Shown here in pieces: positions 63,180 through 64,000 of a stretch of DNA of 64,000 nt (within the stretch, counting starts at the first letter, position 1; every line of letters starts with the position of its first letter). A program made the position numbers and the translations under genes. The notes under the pieces are model-generated. The model saw nothing but the letters and a program-made list of their open reading frames with translations, did no database searches and was not told where the DNA came from. The stretch comes from Streptomyces sp. M92. Its GTDB lineage: Bacteria; Actinomycetota; Actinomycetes; Streptomycetales; Streptomycetaceae. Location: NCBI RefSeq assembly GCF_028473745.1, contig NZ_CP101137.1, forward strand, positions 1,984,001 through 2,048,000, read 5' to 3'.

Positions 63180-64000
63180 GTGCCCGGACGACCCGATGTG
63201 ACGGCGCTCCACTTCGAGCGGGACCGCCCCCGGCTGCGCGCCGTCGCGTACCGCATCCTCGGCTCCCTCGGCGAGGCCGACGACGCCCTCCAGGACGCGT
63301 GGCTGCGCGCCGACCGCGCGGACACCTCTCAGGTGGAGAACCTCTCCGGCTGGCTCACCACCGTCGTCGCCCGGGTCTGCCTCAACATGCTGCGCGCCCG
63401 CGACACCCGCCGTGAGGAGCCGCTGGAGGAGGGCCCGCGGACGGGAACGAGCGCCACCGACCCCGCCGAGGAGGCCCAGCTCGCCGACGAGGTCGGCATC
63501 GCGCTGCTGATCGTGCTGGACACCCTGGGCCCCGCGGAACGGCTCGCCTTCGTCCTGCACGACATGTTCGACGTCCCCTTCGACGACATCGCCGCGATGC
63601 TCGGCAAGACCCCCGCCGCCACCCGCCAGCTGGCCAGCCGCGCCCGCCGCCGGGTCCGGGGCGTCCCCGTGCCCGACGCCGACCCGCCCCGCCGGCGCCG
63701 CGCGGTCGACGCGTACCTGGCGGCCACCCGGGGCGGCGACTTCGACGCGCTGGTCTCCCTGCTCCACCCGGACGTCGTCCTGCGCGCCGACGCGGCGGTC
63801 GTCCCGACGCCCGAGCCCTTCGCCGTCACCGGCGTCGAGCCGGTCGCGCGGGGTGCGATGGCCTCGATGGCACGGGCGCGGTTCACCGGCGTGGTCCTGG
63901 TGGACGGCCGGGTCGGCCTGGCGATGGCCGAGCACGGCAGGCTGCGCGTGGTGCTCCGCTTCACCTTCGCGGACGACGACCGCGACGACCGCATCACCGG
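63180..64000 (+). CDS. ECF sigma factor with SnoaL-like C-terminal extension (SigJ/ECF41-like), 3' end outside window
   Basis: GGAGGGA lies 9 nt before the GTG. Region 2 is LRAVAYRILGSLGEADDALQDAWLRA...LSGWLTTVVARVCLNMLRA, and region 4 is LDTLGPAERLAFVLHDMFDVPFDDIAAMLGKTPAATRQLASRARRRVRG. A SnoaL-like domain follows (RRAVDAYLAATRGGDFDALVSLLHPDVVLRADAAVVPTP), as in ECF41/SigJ sigma factors, where this tail replaces the anti-sigma factor and controls activity. The reading frame is open to the window edge. Its usual target gene would lie downstream. Confidence 0.9.
   Translation, partial: MPGRPDVTALHFERDRPRLRAVAYRILGSLGEADDALQDAWLRADRADTSQVENLSGWLTTVVARVCLNMLRARDTRREEPLEEGPRTGTSATDPAEEAQLADEVGIALLIVLDTLGPAERLAFVLHDMFDVPFDDIAAMLGKTPAATRQLASRARRRVRGVPVPDADPPRRRRAVDAYLAATRGGDFDALVSLLHPDVVLRADAAVVPTPEPFAVTGVEPVARGAMASMARARFTGVVLVDGRVGLAMAEHGRLRVVLRFTFADDDRDDRIT

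Noticed and set aside
63138..63935. Minus-strand 265-codon frame at the right end
   Set aside because: Shadow of the ECF sigma factor, whose region 2 and 4 motifs are clear on the plus strand.

Overview
The window comes from a Streptomyces-type actinomycete. GC is very high with strong third-position bias, GTG starts are common, and many start codons lie 5-8 nt after a TANNNT -10 element (probable leaderless mRNAs). The gene order dnaK-grpE-dnaJ-hspR, then clpB, pyrE, fba, a kynA/kynU pair and purA matches, from memory, the conserved core arm of Streptomyces chromosomes around purA-dnaK. No insertion sequence, phage, CRISPR array or rRNA was found. One tRNA (Gly, anticodon CCC) is present.

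Layout. 1-4.5 kb: a partial secreted beta-propeller protein, a DUF1330 protein, a PIG-L deacetylase, a gene-poor stretch with decayed coding sequence, and a DUF1963-like gene. 4.5-11.3 kb: tRNA-Gly, a 52-residue zinc-ribbon-like protein, dcd, a phosphoribosyltransferase, a YIP1 membrane protein, an EtfD-like iron-sulfur membrane oxidoreductase, and a WecA/MraY-like protein that has lost key acidic residues. 11.3-15.6 kb: the HspR-controlled dnaK operon; an HspR (HAIR) site also precedes clpB at 27.9 kb. 15.7-22.7 kb: an orphan sugar-type binding lipoprotein, a small secreted protein, an ABC/FtsX exporter pair, a small GntR regulator with a frameshifted partner gene, and an atypical LuxR regulator.

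23.0-27.6 kb is the most unusual part. Four paralogous regulators (TrmB-like sensor region plus LuxR HTH) lie next to a divergent two-gene unit. That unit encodes a 67-residue exported peptide ending in a Trp-Asp tail and a 111-residue Rieske-fold protein lacking three of four cluster ligands. It looks like a peptide-signalling or peptide-modification cassette and is the best candidate for an undescribed system. Two of the regulators share a nearly identical HTH-coding tract.

27.9-48 kb: clpB, a YbjN protein, a DapC-like aminotransferase, a Cys/Gly-rich membrane protein, a membrane spermidine-synthase-like enzyme, a NarL-type two-component pair, a CoxG-like protein, an aldose epimerase, pyrE, fba, an MFS exporter, a DUF3151 protein and a kynurenine-pathway cluster (kynA, kynU, membrane protein, KynB-like hydrolase). 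48-55.9 kb: a hydrolase/acyltransferase/sensor/regulator operon followed by a second, paralogous sensor/regulator pair; both units are preceded by the same 13-bp motif. A cytochrome P450 follows.

55.9-64 kb: a DrrAB-like ABC exporter divergent from a MarR/GbsR-type regulator over a perfect 16-bp palindrome, a Uma2 protein, a diacylglycerol-kinase-family protein with an altered GGDGT motif, purA, two small conserved proteins, and an ECF sigma factor with a SnoaL-like tail that runs off the end. All assignments are by eye from sequence; no database search was possible.
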